DNA from: Winogradskyella sp.
Lineage (GTDB): Bacteria > Bacteroidota > Bacteroidia > Flavobacteriales > Flavobacteriaceae
Direction of reading: 5' to 3'
Length of the DNA: 64,000 nucleotides
Assembly (NCBI RefSeq): GCF_013213835.1
Contig: NZ_JABSSU010000004.1
Span: 248,001 to 312,000, forward strand
Position 1 is the first letter of the stretch; each line of letters opens with the position of its first letter. Positions 7,837-17,032 of this stretch are shown here, piece after piece. Made by a program: the position numbers and the translations under genes. The notes below the pieces were generated by a model. The model worked only from the letters and a program-made list of their open reading frames with translations, was not told the origin of the DNA and did no database searches.

Positions 7837-9171
7837 TTAAGTCTTTTGTGCTAGTGGTTTGAATGTTTTTCGGAATTTTATGATTAATGGCAGTCCTCTG
7901 GCGATAATCCACAGTGTAAATGCAGTAAAAATACCATAAAGTTTAAGTTCTAATTGGTCTGTGGTAAATATTACAGGAATAAACACCAACAAGGTTGAAA
8001 ATAACAATACATTTCTTAGATATTGCATTTTACCTAAACCTTTAAAAACACCATCAAAAATAAAGGCTAAAGCACAAAGTGGTTGCATAGCAAGTATGAT
8101 CCAAAAGACCTTATAAAATTCATTTAAAACAGTCTCGTCGTCTGTAAAAATGTTTCCAATAGGATAATAGAAAAGTGCTCCAATAGCTCCGATAATTATT
8201 CCCACAACAACACCATATTTTATGAGTTTATCGCTAAGATTAATGAGTGTTTTATAGTCTTTTGCACCAAAGAGTTTTCCTGATAAAATATTACCTGCGC
8301 TGGCATAACCATCAATTAAGAAAGCGCCTAAAAACCAAAGGTTAATAGCTATGGTATAAGCTGCAATGTAAGTGGTGCCATATTTTGTGGCAAAACTGGT
8401 CCCGAAATAGAGCGCTACATTTAGTGCAATAGTTCTAATAAAGAGATTGGCAATCATAATGATGAAACGATTAATTTCTTTATTAAATGGGAACTTTACC
8501 AATAATGGAATATCAGTTTTTTTCAGAATAAAATAGGTAGATAATAATGCCATGATTATTTGCGCTAATACGCTAGAGTAAGCTGCACCTTTAATGTGCA
8601 TTGCCGGAATGTAGCCTTCAATTCCATAGACAAAAACGACATCTAAAATAATGTTTGCAACTGCACCAGTAATTGCAATTATCATTGGATGATACGTGTC
8701 TTGCAAACCTCTAAATGTCCCAAAAACAGCAATTGTAAATAAGGTAAAAGGAAAACCAAATACACGTATTTGATAATAGTCTACACTATAATCTAAAATA
8801 AGGTTTGACGCATTATAAAGCTTAAAAATCTCAGCAGCAAAAGGATAAGTAACCAAGATTATTAAGAGACTTAATGAGGTGATGATAAATATGGCTTGTG
8901 CTGGCAGATTTTTAACTTCACTAAGTTTATCAGCGCCTAAATATTGAGACACAATTGAAGAAATGGCGCTACGTGTTTGCCCCAAAACCCAAATAAGCAT
9001 TGATAAAAATGTGGTTACAATACCAACTGCCGCTAATGACTCAGTAGGATTTATATCCATATTACCTATAATCGCTGCATCTGTCAACGATAAGATTGGC
9101 TCAGAAATACCTGAAATTAATGCAGGTATGGCGAGTTTATTAATGTGTTTTAAGTTAATAGGTGTGCTCAA
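7837..9171 (-). CDS. MATE family efflux transporter
   Basis: The 444-aa inner-membrane protein has about 12 hydrophobic segments. Its start (INLKHINKLAIPALISGISEP) is typical of DinF-like MATE proteins, and the second-half motif IDGYASAGNILSGKLFGAKD is also characteristic. These are Na+ or H+ antiporters exporting drugs or metabolites; the substrate is unknown. The best start is a TTG at 9169-9171 overlapping the TGA of the upstream GNAT gene. No ATG occurs before residue 38, well inside the conserved region. Confidence 0.85.
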   Translation of the reverse strand: MSTPINLKHINKLAIPALISGISEPILSLTDAAIIGNMDINPTESLAAVGIVTTFLSMLIWVLGQTRSAISSIVSQYLGADKLSEVKNLPAQAIFIITSLSLLIILVTYPFAAEIFKLYNASNLILDYSVDYYQIRVFGFPFTLFTIAVFGTFRGLQDTYHPMIIAITGAVANIILDVVFVYGIEGYIPAMHIKGAAYSSVLAQIIMALLSTYFILKKTDIPLLVKFPFNKEINRFIIMIANLFIRTIALNVALYFGTSFATKYGTTYIAAYTIAINLWFLGAFLIDGYASAGNILSGKLFGAKDYKTLINLSDKLIKYGVVVGIIIGAIGALFYYPIGNIFTDDETVLNEFYKVFWIILAMQPLCALAFIFDGVFKGLGKMQYLRNVLLFSTLLVFIPVIFTTDQLELKLYGIFTAFTLWIIARGLPLIIKFRKTFKPLAQKT

Positions 9172-9668
9172 AGTACCAATTCGTAACAGTGAAAAGGCAA
9201 CTCACTTTGCTTTGGAAAGTAAATATCGCCTAATCGTTTATAACCGCGAAGTTCGTAAAACTTTTGGTTTCTTTTGTTCTGTGAAAAGGTGTCTAATCTA
9301 ATAGAACTATAGTTGTTGTCTATAGCATATTGTTCAGCAAAATTCATAAGTTTTTGGGCATAACCTTTGCCTTGCAATTCAGGATGAATAGCCAAACGAT
9401 GAATGTAAATATTGTTTTTGTTTTCGGTAAGCCACTTTATAGGAATGTATTCTTCATCCATAAATGTAGAAACGACAATAGTGCCTTTTACTTTCTCATC
9501 AATTTCTAAGATATAAAGCTCTTTGCGTTGTATGTCATTTTCAAAAGCAGAGGCGTTTGGGTAATGCTCATTCCACTGGTAAATACCTTTAGAAATCATG
9601 TGTTTAGCACATGCTCTGCACATTTGCATTATAGGTTCTATATCTTTCGGGCTTCCTTTTCTTATCAT
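9168..9668 (-). CDS. GNAT family N-acetyltransferase
   Basis: This 166-aa acetyl-CoA-dependent N-acetyltransferase carries the motif A/B segment IHRLAIHPELQGKGYAQKLM, whose Q-G-K-G-Y-A is the acetyl-CoA pyrophosphate-binding loop. NKRNQKFYELRGYKRLGDI follows as the usual C-terminal motif. The substrate is unknown. Its stop overlaps the start of the MATE transporter, so the two form a coupled pair. It is divergent from the universal stress protein gene, with 36 bp between start codons. Confidence 0.88.
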   Translation of the reverse strand: MIRKGSPKDIEPIMQMCRACAKHMISKGIYQWNEHYPNASAFENDIQRKELYILEIDEKVKGTIVVSTFMDEEYIPIKWLTENKNNIYIHRLAIHPELQGKGYAQKLMNFAEQYAIDNNYSSIRLDTFSQNKRNQKFYELRGYKRLGDIYFPKQSELPFHCYELVL

Positions 9669-9678
9669 TAATAATGTT

Positions 9679-9686
9679 TACTTTTG
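9679..9686 (+). promoter_or_regulatory. -7 box of uspA-like gene
   Basis: TACTTTTG matches TAnnTTTG and ends 18 bp before the ATG at 9705. No good TTG -33 element is seen at the expected distance. Confidence 0.5.
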
Positions 9687-9704
9687 TGTTAAAATCATTT
9701 TACC

Positions 9705-10502
9705 ATGAAAACAATATTAGTTCCGGTTGGCTCTTCTAAAAATGCGCAATCTCATTTACAGTATGCAGTGGATTTTGCCAAGGCTTTTGGTGCTAGATTA
9801 TATGTAGTTCAAATATATAATGTTTATACCAAAGCAGGTACTATGATTAAGGTTGATGATATTATTGAAAGAGAATCTAAGGAATTTTTAGAATCTCATG
9901 TGACTTCTATAAACACTAAAGGTGTTGAGGTGATTGCTAAAACTTTTAAAGGAAAACTTGTTGATACTATTGAAAAAATAAGCAAGGCTTTAGATGTTGA
10001 TTTAATTATCCTAGAACCAAGAACAAATTCTATAAAAGAAGAAGTGTATTTGGGTAAAACTTCTGGCAAAATTGTAAAGCGTACCCAAATACCAGCATTG
10101 ATTGTTCCTGAAGGTTATGTTTATAAACCTATCGTGAAAATATTGGTTGCGCTAAAGTCTGCGATTATAAGAAAGCAAGGTGTTTTGAATCCTTTAACGG
10201 CAATTAAAAACCAATTTAAAGCTGTGGTTAATATGCTTTTGGTGAAAACGCCTCATCATAACGAAGGTGATTTTGAGCTAAATGATAATCTAAAAGCCAT
10301 GATTACAAATACAACATATTCTGAAAGTCCAACGACATTTCAAGGTGTGCTGGAACATTACAAAAACCACAACCCAGATTTGTTGTGTGTAGTAAGACGT
10401 CATAGAGGATTTTTTAAGAAACTATGGGAGGATGATGTAATTTTAAAGAAGGACTTCCACAGTTCAAAGATTCCTGTTTTGGTTTTAAGTGGATTAAAAT
10501 AA
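9705..10502 (+). CDS. Universal stress protein, two-domain
   Basis: The 265-aa cytoplasmic protein begins with a canonical UspA strand (MKTILVPVGSSKNAQSHLQYA) and carries a complete first Usp domain to about residue 140 (VDLIILEPR...KIVKRTQIPALIVPEG). A second, degenerate domain follows, beginning VKILVALKSAI and ending SSKIPVLVLSG. The first domain lacks an obvious intact G-x2-G-x9-G-S/T ATP loop, so nucleotide binding is uncertain. The role in stress or energy limitation is inferred from the family. tRNA-Ala starts two bases after its stop. Confidence 0.85.
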   Translation: MKTILVPVGSSKNAQSHLQYAVDFAKAFGARLYVVQIYNVYTKAGTMIKVDDIIERESKEFLESHVTSINTKGVEVIAKTFKGKLVDTIEKISKALDVDLIILEPRTNSIKEEVYLGKTSGKIVKRTQIPALIVPEGYVYKPIVKILVALKSAIIRKQGVLNPLTAIKNQFKAVVNMLLVKTPHHNEGDFELNDNLKAMITNTTYSESPTTFQGVLEHYKNHNPDLLCVVRRHRGFFKKLWEDDVILKKDFHSSKIPVLVLSGLK

Positions 10503-10503
10503 T

Positions 10504-10577
10504 GGGGCATTAGCTCAGCTGGCTAGAGCGCTACGCTGGCAGCGTAGAGGTCATCGGTTCGACTCCGATATGCTCCA
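10504..10577 (+). tRNA. tRNA-Ala (anticodon GGC)
   Basis: A complete cloverleaf is visible. The acceptor stem is GGGGCAT with ATGCTCC plus discriminator A, and the D-arm contains GCTCAGCTGGCTAGAGC. The anticodon stem CTACG/CGTAG has loop CTGGCAG, giving anticodon GGC for Ala GCC/GCU codons. The T-arm is ATCGG-TTCGACT-CCGAT. CCA is not encoded. It begins two bases after the universal stress protein stop and is followed by a strong terminator. Confidence 0.96.
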
Positions 10578-10580
10578 CAT

Positions 10581-10617
10581 AGTAAAGCTTCATAGCAATA
10601 TGAGGCTTTACTTTTTT
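10581..10617 (+). terminator. Intrinsic terminator after tRNA-Ala
   Basis: AGTAAAGC pairs with GCTTTACT, extended by a further inner stem, and is followed by six T residues. It starts four bases after the tRNA discriminator base. The stop codon of the convergent hydrolase gene (10608) lies inside its 3' arm. Confidence 0.8.
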
Positions 10618-11453
10618 ATAAATTCAATAATCAGACGAGTTACACTCAAAAGTTCTTCAGAAAGCTCGTCCTTTTCCCAAGGGTGCTTTACGTTAAACAC
10701 ATGGTCTGCGTTTTCAATAATTTCTAGTTTCGTTTTGGGGTTCCATAGGTGTAATGCATAAGCTTCATCAATCTTTACTGATGTGTCAGTATCTCCATGA
10801 ATAATTAAATGCGGAATCGTCAAACGTTTTTCTGCAGTTTCAATGTGCAATCGTTCTTCATTGGCTTTAAAATCTTCGTAAAACTGATAAAAATGCGGCA
10901 TTTGTTGTTTGGTTCTACCATTAAGCACATATTTTACACCTTGTTTTTTCCATTCTTCTAGATCGCCAATTGTTGCGGTACGTTTACCAAAGTCACATAC
11001 GCTTGCAAGAGTAATAAGTTTTGTAATTCTTGGGTCTTCAGAAGCTTTAAGAATTGTGATTCCACCACCACGACTGTGACCGATTAAGGTGATGTTGCTT
11101 GTGTTAACACAAGCATTATTTTTAAGTGTTTCTACAGACCAGTCTATAACATCATTTAAATCGTCTAATTCTTTGGTGTAATTGTTATTGCCAAAAGCTT
11201 CCAAATCTGGAAAATCAATAGGGTTTTCCATAGTACCGCCATTATGGGAGAAATTAAACTTTATTAGGCAAAAACCTTCTTTGGCAATGGTTTCTGCCAT
11301 GTGATTCCATGCGCCCCAATCTTTGAAACCTTTATAGCCTTGACAAAAAATAACTAATGGTTGATTCTTTACATTTTCATTATAAAATGTATCTATAAGA
11401 ATGGGTTTTTTATCGGCTCTGTGTAATATAAAGTTCTTTTCAATCTGCATCAC
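10608..11453 (-). CDS. Alpha/beta hydrolase
   Basis: This 281-aa serine-hydrolase-fold protein has a GHSRGGG nucleophile elbow (Ser in G-x-S-x-G), an oxyanion-type segment (FCQGYKGFKDWGAW) and the late acid/His region HGDTDTSVK...ENADHVF. It resembles dienelactone-hydrolase/prolyl-oligopeptidase-like esterases; the substrate is unknown. Its start overlaps the stop of the AddB-like nuclease by 4 bp, so the two are translationally coupled. A second Met directly follows the first, leaving a one-codon start ambiguity. Confidence 0.85.
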   Translation of the reverse strand: MMQIEKNFILHRADKKPILIDTFYNENVKNQPLVIFCQGYKGFKDWGAWNHMAETIAKEGFCLIKFNFSHNGGTMENPIDFPDLEAFGNNNYTKELDDLNDVIDWSVETLKNNACVNTSNITLIGHSRGGGITILKASEDPRITKLITLASVCDFGKRTATIGDLEEWKKQGVKYVLNGRTKQQMPHFYQFYEDFKANEERLHIETAEKRLTIPHLIIHGDTDTSVKIDEAYALHLWNPKTKLEIIENADHVFNVKHPWEKDELSEELLSVTRLIIEFIKK

Positions 11454-14206
11454 TTGAGTTCTTTTTCTATAAAATCTATGTTTGGATTACAGATTTCTAG
11501 GATGAGTTTTTTTAATTCTATTTCAAAGTTGTCTAGAGTTTCTTCAGTAATGTTATGATTCTTCTTGCGAGATTTAGGGGAATCTTTTTTACCAAACTTT
11601 AAAAAGCCATTATTTAAATTTTTAAATGAAATGATTCCGGCTTCTATTGGAAGCTCAATCTTTTTCAGTTTATGCATCATATAAGCGTAGCATAGTATTT
11701 GAAACGATTTGCTATATTTATCATAATCAGTCGTAAGATCTTCCCAATTTACAATCTCAACTTTACTTTGTTCTACTTTACCAGATTTATAATCTATAAC
11801 TCGTATGATGCCATTTAATTGGTCTATTCTATCTACTTTACCTTTTAGTTTCACGGGGAAATCTAATCCTTCTATATCAATTTCAATATTTTCATCAGCC
11901 TCAATGGCTATAATCTTTAATTCCTTTCCTGCTCTAAGAGATTCAATTTCGGTATTAATGAAGTTTACGATATAACGTTGCGCAATTTCAAAAATGATAA
12001 GGTTTTTTCCTTTTGTAAAATCTCCTTCTTTATACAAATCTTTAAAGTGTTTTGTAACCGTTGATTTTACTTTGGTTTTGAAGTTTTTTAGGTCTTCAAT
12101 TTTAATATAATGACCTTCAAAAGGTTTATAAAAATCTTCGAGAGTATTATGAATAACAGAACCTAATGTATTTGCTGCAATGTGTTCTTCGACATCTTCA
12201 AATTGTTTTACGCCAAGTATTTTTTCAAAATAAAAGTCTAATGGATTTCTTATATAATTAGTTAGTGAAGAAGGTGAAAAACCTTTAGTTGCAACCTTTT
12301 TTAATTGTTCAATTACTAATGGTGTTTTAGAGATGTGTTCTAAAGATGCATCATAATTTGGAATGTCTGGTGCAACAATGGTATGCTTTATGTCATGAAT
12401 TCCTTCAATCTCAAGTTGGGTGATAAATCTACTTTTTTCACCACCTTTTAGGGCATCAACTTCTGTATTATAAAGGATGTACACGTTTTTTGCACGTTGC
12501 AACAATCTGTAGAAATGATAAGTGTAGACAGCGTCTTTTTCTTTAAATGTTGGAAGATTATTTTCAATCTTAACATCAAAAGGGATAAAAGAATTGTTGG
12601 TTTTTCCCGATGGTAAAATGCCTTCATTAACAGAACTTATGATTACAGTTTCAAAATCTAAAACACGAGACTCTAACATTCCCATAATTTGTAATCCTTC
12701 TAAAGGCTCACCTTTAAAGTCTAGTGTTTCACTACTTAAAAGTTCATTAAATACCGTATTTAGTGCGTTAATAGAAACTAAATAGTCGTAAGTGCTATTA
12801 AGATCTGAGAGGTTATTGAATAATTTATAAAAGCGATAGAGATATTCTAATTCTAACTGATGTTTTGTTTTGTCCGCATTCAATTGTTCTTTAACCAATA
12901 AAATGATCTCTAAACAACTAGCTATGGCCTTAGTCGGTTTGTTCTCCCAAGATTGAAATAATAAGTTGATTACATTTTTATTTTGATCCGCTAAGCCTTC
13001 TAATTCTTTACTTGATAAATAGATTAAGTTATTATTCTGAATGTGATTTATTATATGCGTTGCTTCGTTTCCGTCATCTAGTTCGAATAAGACATAAAGC
13101 GCAGGATGCGATAAGATATTGACGATATCGACATGGTAAATCACATCAGATTTAGTTTTGTGGATACTGAAGAGTTGTTGAAATAACGACGCTAATGGAA
13201 TGAGTTTTAAAGGTAATCCCATAGTGACATTAAGACGCTCAATTTCTTCAGGAATTGAGTTTAAAACAGGAATTAGTAGATTTTCTTCACCAAGAACAAC
13301 TGCAGTGTTGCTTAAGTGAGGGTTTTGTTTTTTAAGCTGGCGGAGTAAATGACCAATATATTTGGCTTGACCGACTAGTTTAGGAATCCCAATAACCTCA
13401 ATATGCTTGTTTTCTGAATAATTTGAAGTTATCCAATTGAAAGGGTTTTTTTTAAAGTAATTCCATTTTGTTTTATGTGAGCGTGTAAATAAGCCGGCGT
13501 CATGAATAGGGTCTTCAATAAATATTTTGTCTATATCCCAATAAATCAGCGCTAAATCATTTTCTAATAATCCTTGAATAATTAATGATTCGGAAGTATT
13601 AAGTGCATTAAAACCTAGAAAAACATGAGTTTTGGTTGAAGTTTCAATATACGGTTCAAGGTTTTCTGTAGCTTCCCTATAAATAAGCCCTTGATAACCT
13701 TGTTTATGGCTTAAAAGGTCATCAGTATATTTTATGTAATAAGCCTTTAATTGATTCCAGAAATTAAGATGATTTTTAATTAAATCAGTTTGGTTGTCTT
13801 CTAAAGACCAATGATCAAGAGTTTTAATTGCGTTTAGGTAATCAAAAATTTTTCCTTGGTCAATAAGATATCGATCAATCTCATTTAAATCTTGTAAAAG
13901 AATTTGAGCCCATTTAGAGAATTGATCAAAAGACTCTTGTCTGTCAGAAGGTGTTAACGCTTTATAAGTCTTAAAGAGCTTAAATAGAAGTTCTGGATTA
14001 GGAATCGTTTTGAGGCCAGATAAGTTCTCTACAAATTCTTCTATACTAAGAATTTGAGGCAGAAACATTGTGTAATCTGTGATTTCTGAAATATGATGTT
14101 TTAAAAAAGTCCCAGCACGTTTACTAGGAAGTATAAACACCAAATTGTCTAGATCTATCTCTTTCTTTTTTAGATCTAACAACACACTTTTTATAAAACT
14201 TTCCAT
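11450..14206 (-). CDS. AddB-like PD-(D/E)XK helicase-nuclease subunit
   Basis: The 918-aa protein is the RecB/AddB-like partner in double-strand-break end resection. The N-terminus FILPSKRAGTFLKHHI corresponds to the degenerate, inactive ATPase motif of AddB. The C-terminus is a PD-(D/E)XK nuclease domain: SPSSLTNYIRNPLDFYFEKIL, TLGSVIHNTLEDFY, then GKVDRID...VIDYKSGKV with the catalytic D and D-x-K. The Fe-S cysteines of Firmicutes AddB are absent (N replaces the first one in YIRNPLDF). The AddA-like partner is at 17033-20158. The ATG lies only 7 bp past the T-tract of the ompA terminator. Confidence 0.85.
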   Translation of the reverse strand: MESFIKSVLLDLKKKEIDLDNLVFILPSKRAGTFLKHHISEITDYTMFLPQILSIEEFVENLSGLKTIPNPELLFKLFKTYKALTPSDRQESFDQFSKWAQILLQDLNEIDRYLIDQGKIFDYLNAIKTLDHWSLEDNQTDLIKNHLNFWNQLKAYYIKYTDDLLSHKQGYQGLIYREATENLEPYIETSTKTHVFLGFNALNTSESLIIQGLLENDLALIYWDIDKIFIEDPIHDAGLFTRSHKTKWNYFKKNPFNWITSNYSENKHIEVIGIPKLVGQAKYIGHLLRQLKKQNPHLSNTAVVLGEENLLIPVLNSIPEEIERLNVTMGLPLKLIPLASLFQQLFSIHKTKSDVIYHVDIVNILSHPALYVLFELDDGNEATHIINHIQNNNLIYLSSKELEGLADQNKNVINLLFQSWENKPTKAIASCLEIILLVKEQLNADKTKHQLELEYLYRFYKLFNNLSDLNSTYDYLVSINALNTVFNELLSSETLDFKGEPLEGLQIMGMLESRVLDFETVIISSVNEGILPSGKTNNSFIPFDVKIENNLPTFKEKDAVYTYHFYRLLQRAKNVYILYNTEVDALKGGEKSRFITQLEIEGIHDIKHTIVAPDIPNYDASLEHISKTPLVIEQLKKVATKGFSPSSLTNYIRNPLDFYFEKILGVKQFEDVEEHIAANTLGSVIHNTLEDFYKPFEGHYIKIEDLKNFKTKVKSTVTKHFKDLYKEGDFTKGKNLIIFEIAQRYIVNFINTEIESLRAGKELKIIAIEADENIEIDIEGLDFPVKLKGKVDRIDQLNGIIRVIDYKSGKVEQSKVEIVNWEDLTTDYDKYSKSFQILCYAYMMHKLKKIELPIEAGIISFKNLNNGFLKFGKKDSPKSRKKNHNITEETLDNFEIELKKLILEICNPNIDFIEKELK

Positions 14207-14212
14207 TTTATA

Positions 14213-14246
14213 AAAATAAAAAACGCCCCGATAAACGGAGCGTTTT
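14213..14246 (-). terminator. Intrinsic terminator between ompA-type gene and addB-like gene
   Basis: On the minus strand, AAAACGCTCCG pairs with CGGGGCGTTTT around a TTTAT loop (one mismatch), followed by a T-rich tract. It is 27 bp beyond the OmpA stop. The tract ends 7 bp before the AddB-like ATG, leaving no room for a separate promoter downstream of it. Confidence 0.85.
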
Positions 14247-14273
14247 AACTAATAATTTAAGCGTGTTTTGAAA

Positions 14274-15671
14274 TTAGTTTTTAAGCTTAACCTCTACACG
14301 TCTATTTTCTTTTCTTCCTTTAGAAGTTTTGTTAGTTGCGATTGGGTTTTCTTCACCAAAACCAGTTGCAGATAATCTCTCTGCAGAAATACCATTTGCA
14401 ATTAAGTAATCTCTAACAGCATTTGCTCTCTTTTCAGATAACTTTTGGTTAGAAGATTTAGCACCAACACTATCAGTATGACCTTCTATAGAGAAATCAG
14501 CTTGTGGATACTCTTTAAAGATTGCTACCATTGCTTCTAAAACTTGATCAGTTTCTTTCTTGAAAGAAGCTCTACCACTATCAAATAAAATAGTTTTAGC
14601 ATATTCATTTAAAGTTTTCATCACTTCTTCAGTAGGCTTAACTTCAGGACAACCATTGTTAGCTACTACACCAGCTTCGTTTGGACATTTATCATCTTTG
14701 TCTAATACACCGTCACCGTCAGTATCTGGCCAAGGACAACCATTGTTTGCAGCAGGACCAGCTTCGTTTGGACAGTTGTCAGCATTGTCAGCAACACCGT
14801 CACCATCAGCATCTGGACATCCCATTAAAGATTTTAAACCAGCTACAGAAGGACATTTATCATCCTTATCCATAACACCGTCACCATCAGCATCTGGACA
14901 ACCGTTGAATTCAGCTAAACCAGCATCATTTGGACAATCATCTTTAGAATCTTGGATTCCGTCGTTATCAGAATCTGGGCAACCATTAAAGATTTCTAAA
15001 CCAGCTTCTTCTGGACAAGCATCTTCGTGATCGTATATGCCATCACCATCAGTATCAGTTCCACCGAATTTAAATACTAATCCAGCAGAATGTTGGAAAT
15101 GCTTTGGTAAATAATCTTCAAAAGCATGCTTATATGTAGATTGTACGTTAATACCTAATTTTTCACTGAACCAATATGTCACGCCAAGAGAACCGTTTAA
15201 TGTACCAGCACCTACACTATCAACCCAAGTGTAACCACCACCAACACCTAAAGAAGGATCTACTTTTTTAGATTTGATTAAATCCATAAAACTATATGAA
15301 ATTCTACCATCTAAAGCGTAGTACATAAGGTCATCAACTTTATTCGTACCAGCTTCCGATCCATCAGGATTTAAGTTAGTTCCAAATTTTGTTAATCTAT
15401 TTAAAGATCCAGTCGCAGTAAAAGTGAATCCATCATCTAAATATTTCCCAACAGAAACAGTAGATATTGCTGGCATGATATTCCAGTGGTCTGTTAAATT
15501 AAAGTATTCATCCAAAAATGCTCCTTGCGGTGCATCTTCACCAACAGGATATGGATCAACTGCGTTTGTTCCTATGGTAATAGCCCATGGGTTGTTTTTG
15601 TCTTGAGCAAAAGCAGCACTGAAGCTCATGAAAAGCGCTACTGCTAAAAATAATCTGCTAAGATTTTTCAT
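14274..15671 (-). CDS. OmpA family porin with five thrombospondin type-3 repeats
   Basis: The 465-aa outer-membrane protein has a signal peptide (1-23, ending AAFAQ), a predicted beta-barrel (about 25-205), five calcium-binding TSP3 repeats (206-342; D-x-D-x-DG-x2-D...CP pattern such as [15 protein letters not shown]) and a C-terminal OmpA peptidoglycan-binding domain (about 350-465, with FSIEGHTDS and [13 protein letters not shown]...RRVEV). It tethers the outer membrane to peptidoglycan and is of the type usually very abundant in flavobacteria. A perfectly spaced TTG-N19-TAnnTTTG promoter lies upstream and a strong terminator follows, so it is likely monocistronic. Confidence 0.93.
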   Translation of the reverse strand: MKNLSRLFLAVALFMSFSAAFAQDKNNPWAITIGTNAVDPYPVGEDAPQGAFLDEYFNLTDHWNIMPAISTVSVGKYLDDGFTFTATGSLNRLTKFGTNLNPDGSEAGTNKVDDLMYYALDGRISYSFMDLIKSKKVDPSLGVGGGYTWVDSVGAGTLNGSLGVTYWFSEKLGINVQSTYKHAFEDYLPKHFQHSAGLVFKFGGTDTDGDGIYDHEDACPEEAGLEIFNGCPDSDNDGIQDSKDDCPNDAGLAEFNGCPDADGDGVMDKDDKCPSVAGLKSLMGCPDADGDGVADNADNCPNEAGPAANNGCPWPDTDGDGVLDKDDKCPNEAGVVANNGCPEVKPTEEVMKTLNEYAKTILFDSGRASFKKETDQVLEAMVAIFKEYPQADFSIEGHTDSVGAKSSNQKLSEKRANAVRDYLIANGISAERLSATGFGEENPIATNKTSKGRKENRRVEVKLKN

Positions 15672-15708
15672 ATTCTAATTAATTTAATTTTAAGTGTTAA
15701 TTGTGTCA

Positions 15709-15738
15709 CAAAAGTAAGTTGTTAAATTTTATTAACAA
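15709..15738 (-). promoter_or_regulatory. Promoter of the TSP3 OmpA gene
   Basis: On the minus strand TTG (15736-15738) is followed after exactly 19 bp by TACTTTTG (15709-15716). This matches the described Flavobacterium consensus TTG-N19-TAnnTTTG. The box ends 37 bp before the ATG, giving a leader of roughly 30 nt. Confidence 0.75.
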
Positions 15739-15795
15739 AGACAAATATATAAAAATATTGTTATAACGCCCTATAATAGTGAGATTGTCGACATT

Positions 15796-16989
15796 TTAAA
15801 TAATCTCTAATCTTTGTCCAACTTTTATAAATGCATTTATGGTCTTATCAAGTTGTTCTTTTGTATGTGCAGCCGAAAGTTGTACTCTAATTCTTGCTTT
15901 ATCTTTCGGCACTACTGGATAAAAGAAACCAATAACATAAACGCCTTCTTCTAATAACATATTTGCCATGGTTTGTGACAATTTAGCGTCATATAACATT
16001 ATTGGTACTATCGCAGCATCTCCATCAATAACGTCAAACCCCGCTTTTTTCACCCCATCTTTAAAGTACTTCGTATTCCATTCGAGTTTATCACGCAATG
16101 AGGTGTCGTTCTTCAACATGTCAAATACCTTAATAGACGCACCTACAATTGCAGGTGCTAAAGAATTAGAAAAAAGGTAAGGTCGTGATCTTTGACGAAG
16201 AATTTCAATGATTTCTTTTTTGGCAGTAGTGTAACCACCCATAGCTCCACCCATCGCTTTACCTAAAGTACCTGTAATAATGTCTATTCTACCTAAAACA
16301 CCTTTTTCTTCTAAGGTTCCAATACCAGTTCTTCCAATAAAGCCGGTAGCGTGACATTCATCAATCATTACTAAAGCATCGTACTTATCTGCTAAATTAC
16401 AAATTTGGTCAAGTGGTGCAACTAAGCCATCCATTGAGAAAACACCATCCGTAACAATTATTTTAAATCGAGCACCATTCTCATTGGCAGCAATAAGCTG
16501 TTTTTCTAAATCTGCCATGTCGTTATTTTGATAACGATATCTCGCTGCTTTACATAATCGAACTCCATCAATTATGGATGCATGATTTAAAGAATCAGAA
16601 ATAATGGCATCTTCTTTTGTTAAAAGAGGTTCGAAAACACCGCCATTAGCATCAAATGCTGCTGCGTAAAGAATTGTGTCTTCTGTGCCATAGAAATCAG
16701 CGATTTTTTGTTCTAGCTCCTTGTGAATATCTTGAGTACCACAAATAAATCTTACCGAAGACATACCGTAACCATGTGAGTCCATGGTGTCTTTTGCTGC
16801 TTGTATTACTTCGGGATGAGAAGATAATCCAAGGTAGTTATTTGCGCAAAAATTTAGTACTGTTTGTCCCGTACTAAGTGTAATTTCTGCACCTTGTGGT
16901 GAGGTAATAATGCGCTCTTCTTTAAAAAGCCCAGCATCTTTGATAGATTCAATTTCTTGCTGTAAATGTGTTTTTATATTTCCGTACAT
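15796..16989 (-). CDS. kbl: Glycine C-acetyltransferase (2-amino-3-ketobutyrate CoA ligase)
   Basis: The 397-aa PLP enzyme of the alpha-oxoamine synthase family cleaves 2-amino-3-ketobutyrate with CoA to glycine and acetyl-CoA in threonine catabolism. Landmarks are [31 protein letters not shown] (typical of Kbl), [15 protein letters not shown] and the PLP lysine K244 in [14 protein letters not shown]. Length equals E. coli Kbl (398 aa). No tdh gene is in the window. It sits between the AddA-like gene and the OmpA gene on the same strand. Confidence 0.93.
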   Translation of the reverse strand: MYGNIKTHLQQEIESIKDAGLFKEERIITSPQGAEITLSTGQTVLNFCANNYLGLSSHPEVIQAAKDTMDSHGYGMSSVRFICGTQDIHKELEQKIADFYGTEDTILYAAAFDANGGVFEPLLTKEDAIISDSLNHASIIDGVRLCKAARYRYQNNDMADLEKQLIAANENGARFKIIVTDGVFSMDGLVAPLDQICNLADKYDALVMIDECHATGFIGRTGIGTLEEKGVLGRIDIITGTLGKAMGGAMGGYTTAKKEIIEILRQRSRPYLFSNSLAPAIVGASIKVFDMLKNDTSLRDKLEWNTKYFKDGVKKAGFDVIDGDAAIVPIMLYDAKLSQTMANMLLEEGVYVIGFFYPVVPKDKARIRVQLSAAHTKEQLDKTINAFIKVGQRLEII

Positions 16990-17032
16990 AGTTATTTAGT
17001 TAATGAAACAACAAAGATAACATTAGTCCGTA

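Noticed and set aside
14560..15030. 156-codon plus-strand frame opposite the OmpA gene
   Set aside because: It mirrors the repetitive TSP3 region; its low-complexity Ser/Pro/Gly repeat is a by-product of the calcium-binding repeats on the other strand.
14640..15060. Regularly spaced DNA repeats suggesting CRISPR
   Set aside because: The periodicity encodes five thrombospondin type-3 repeats in frame; repeats are imperfect and there are no unique spacers or cas genes.
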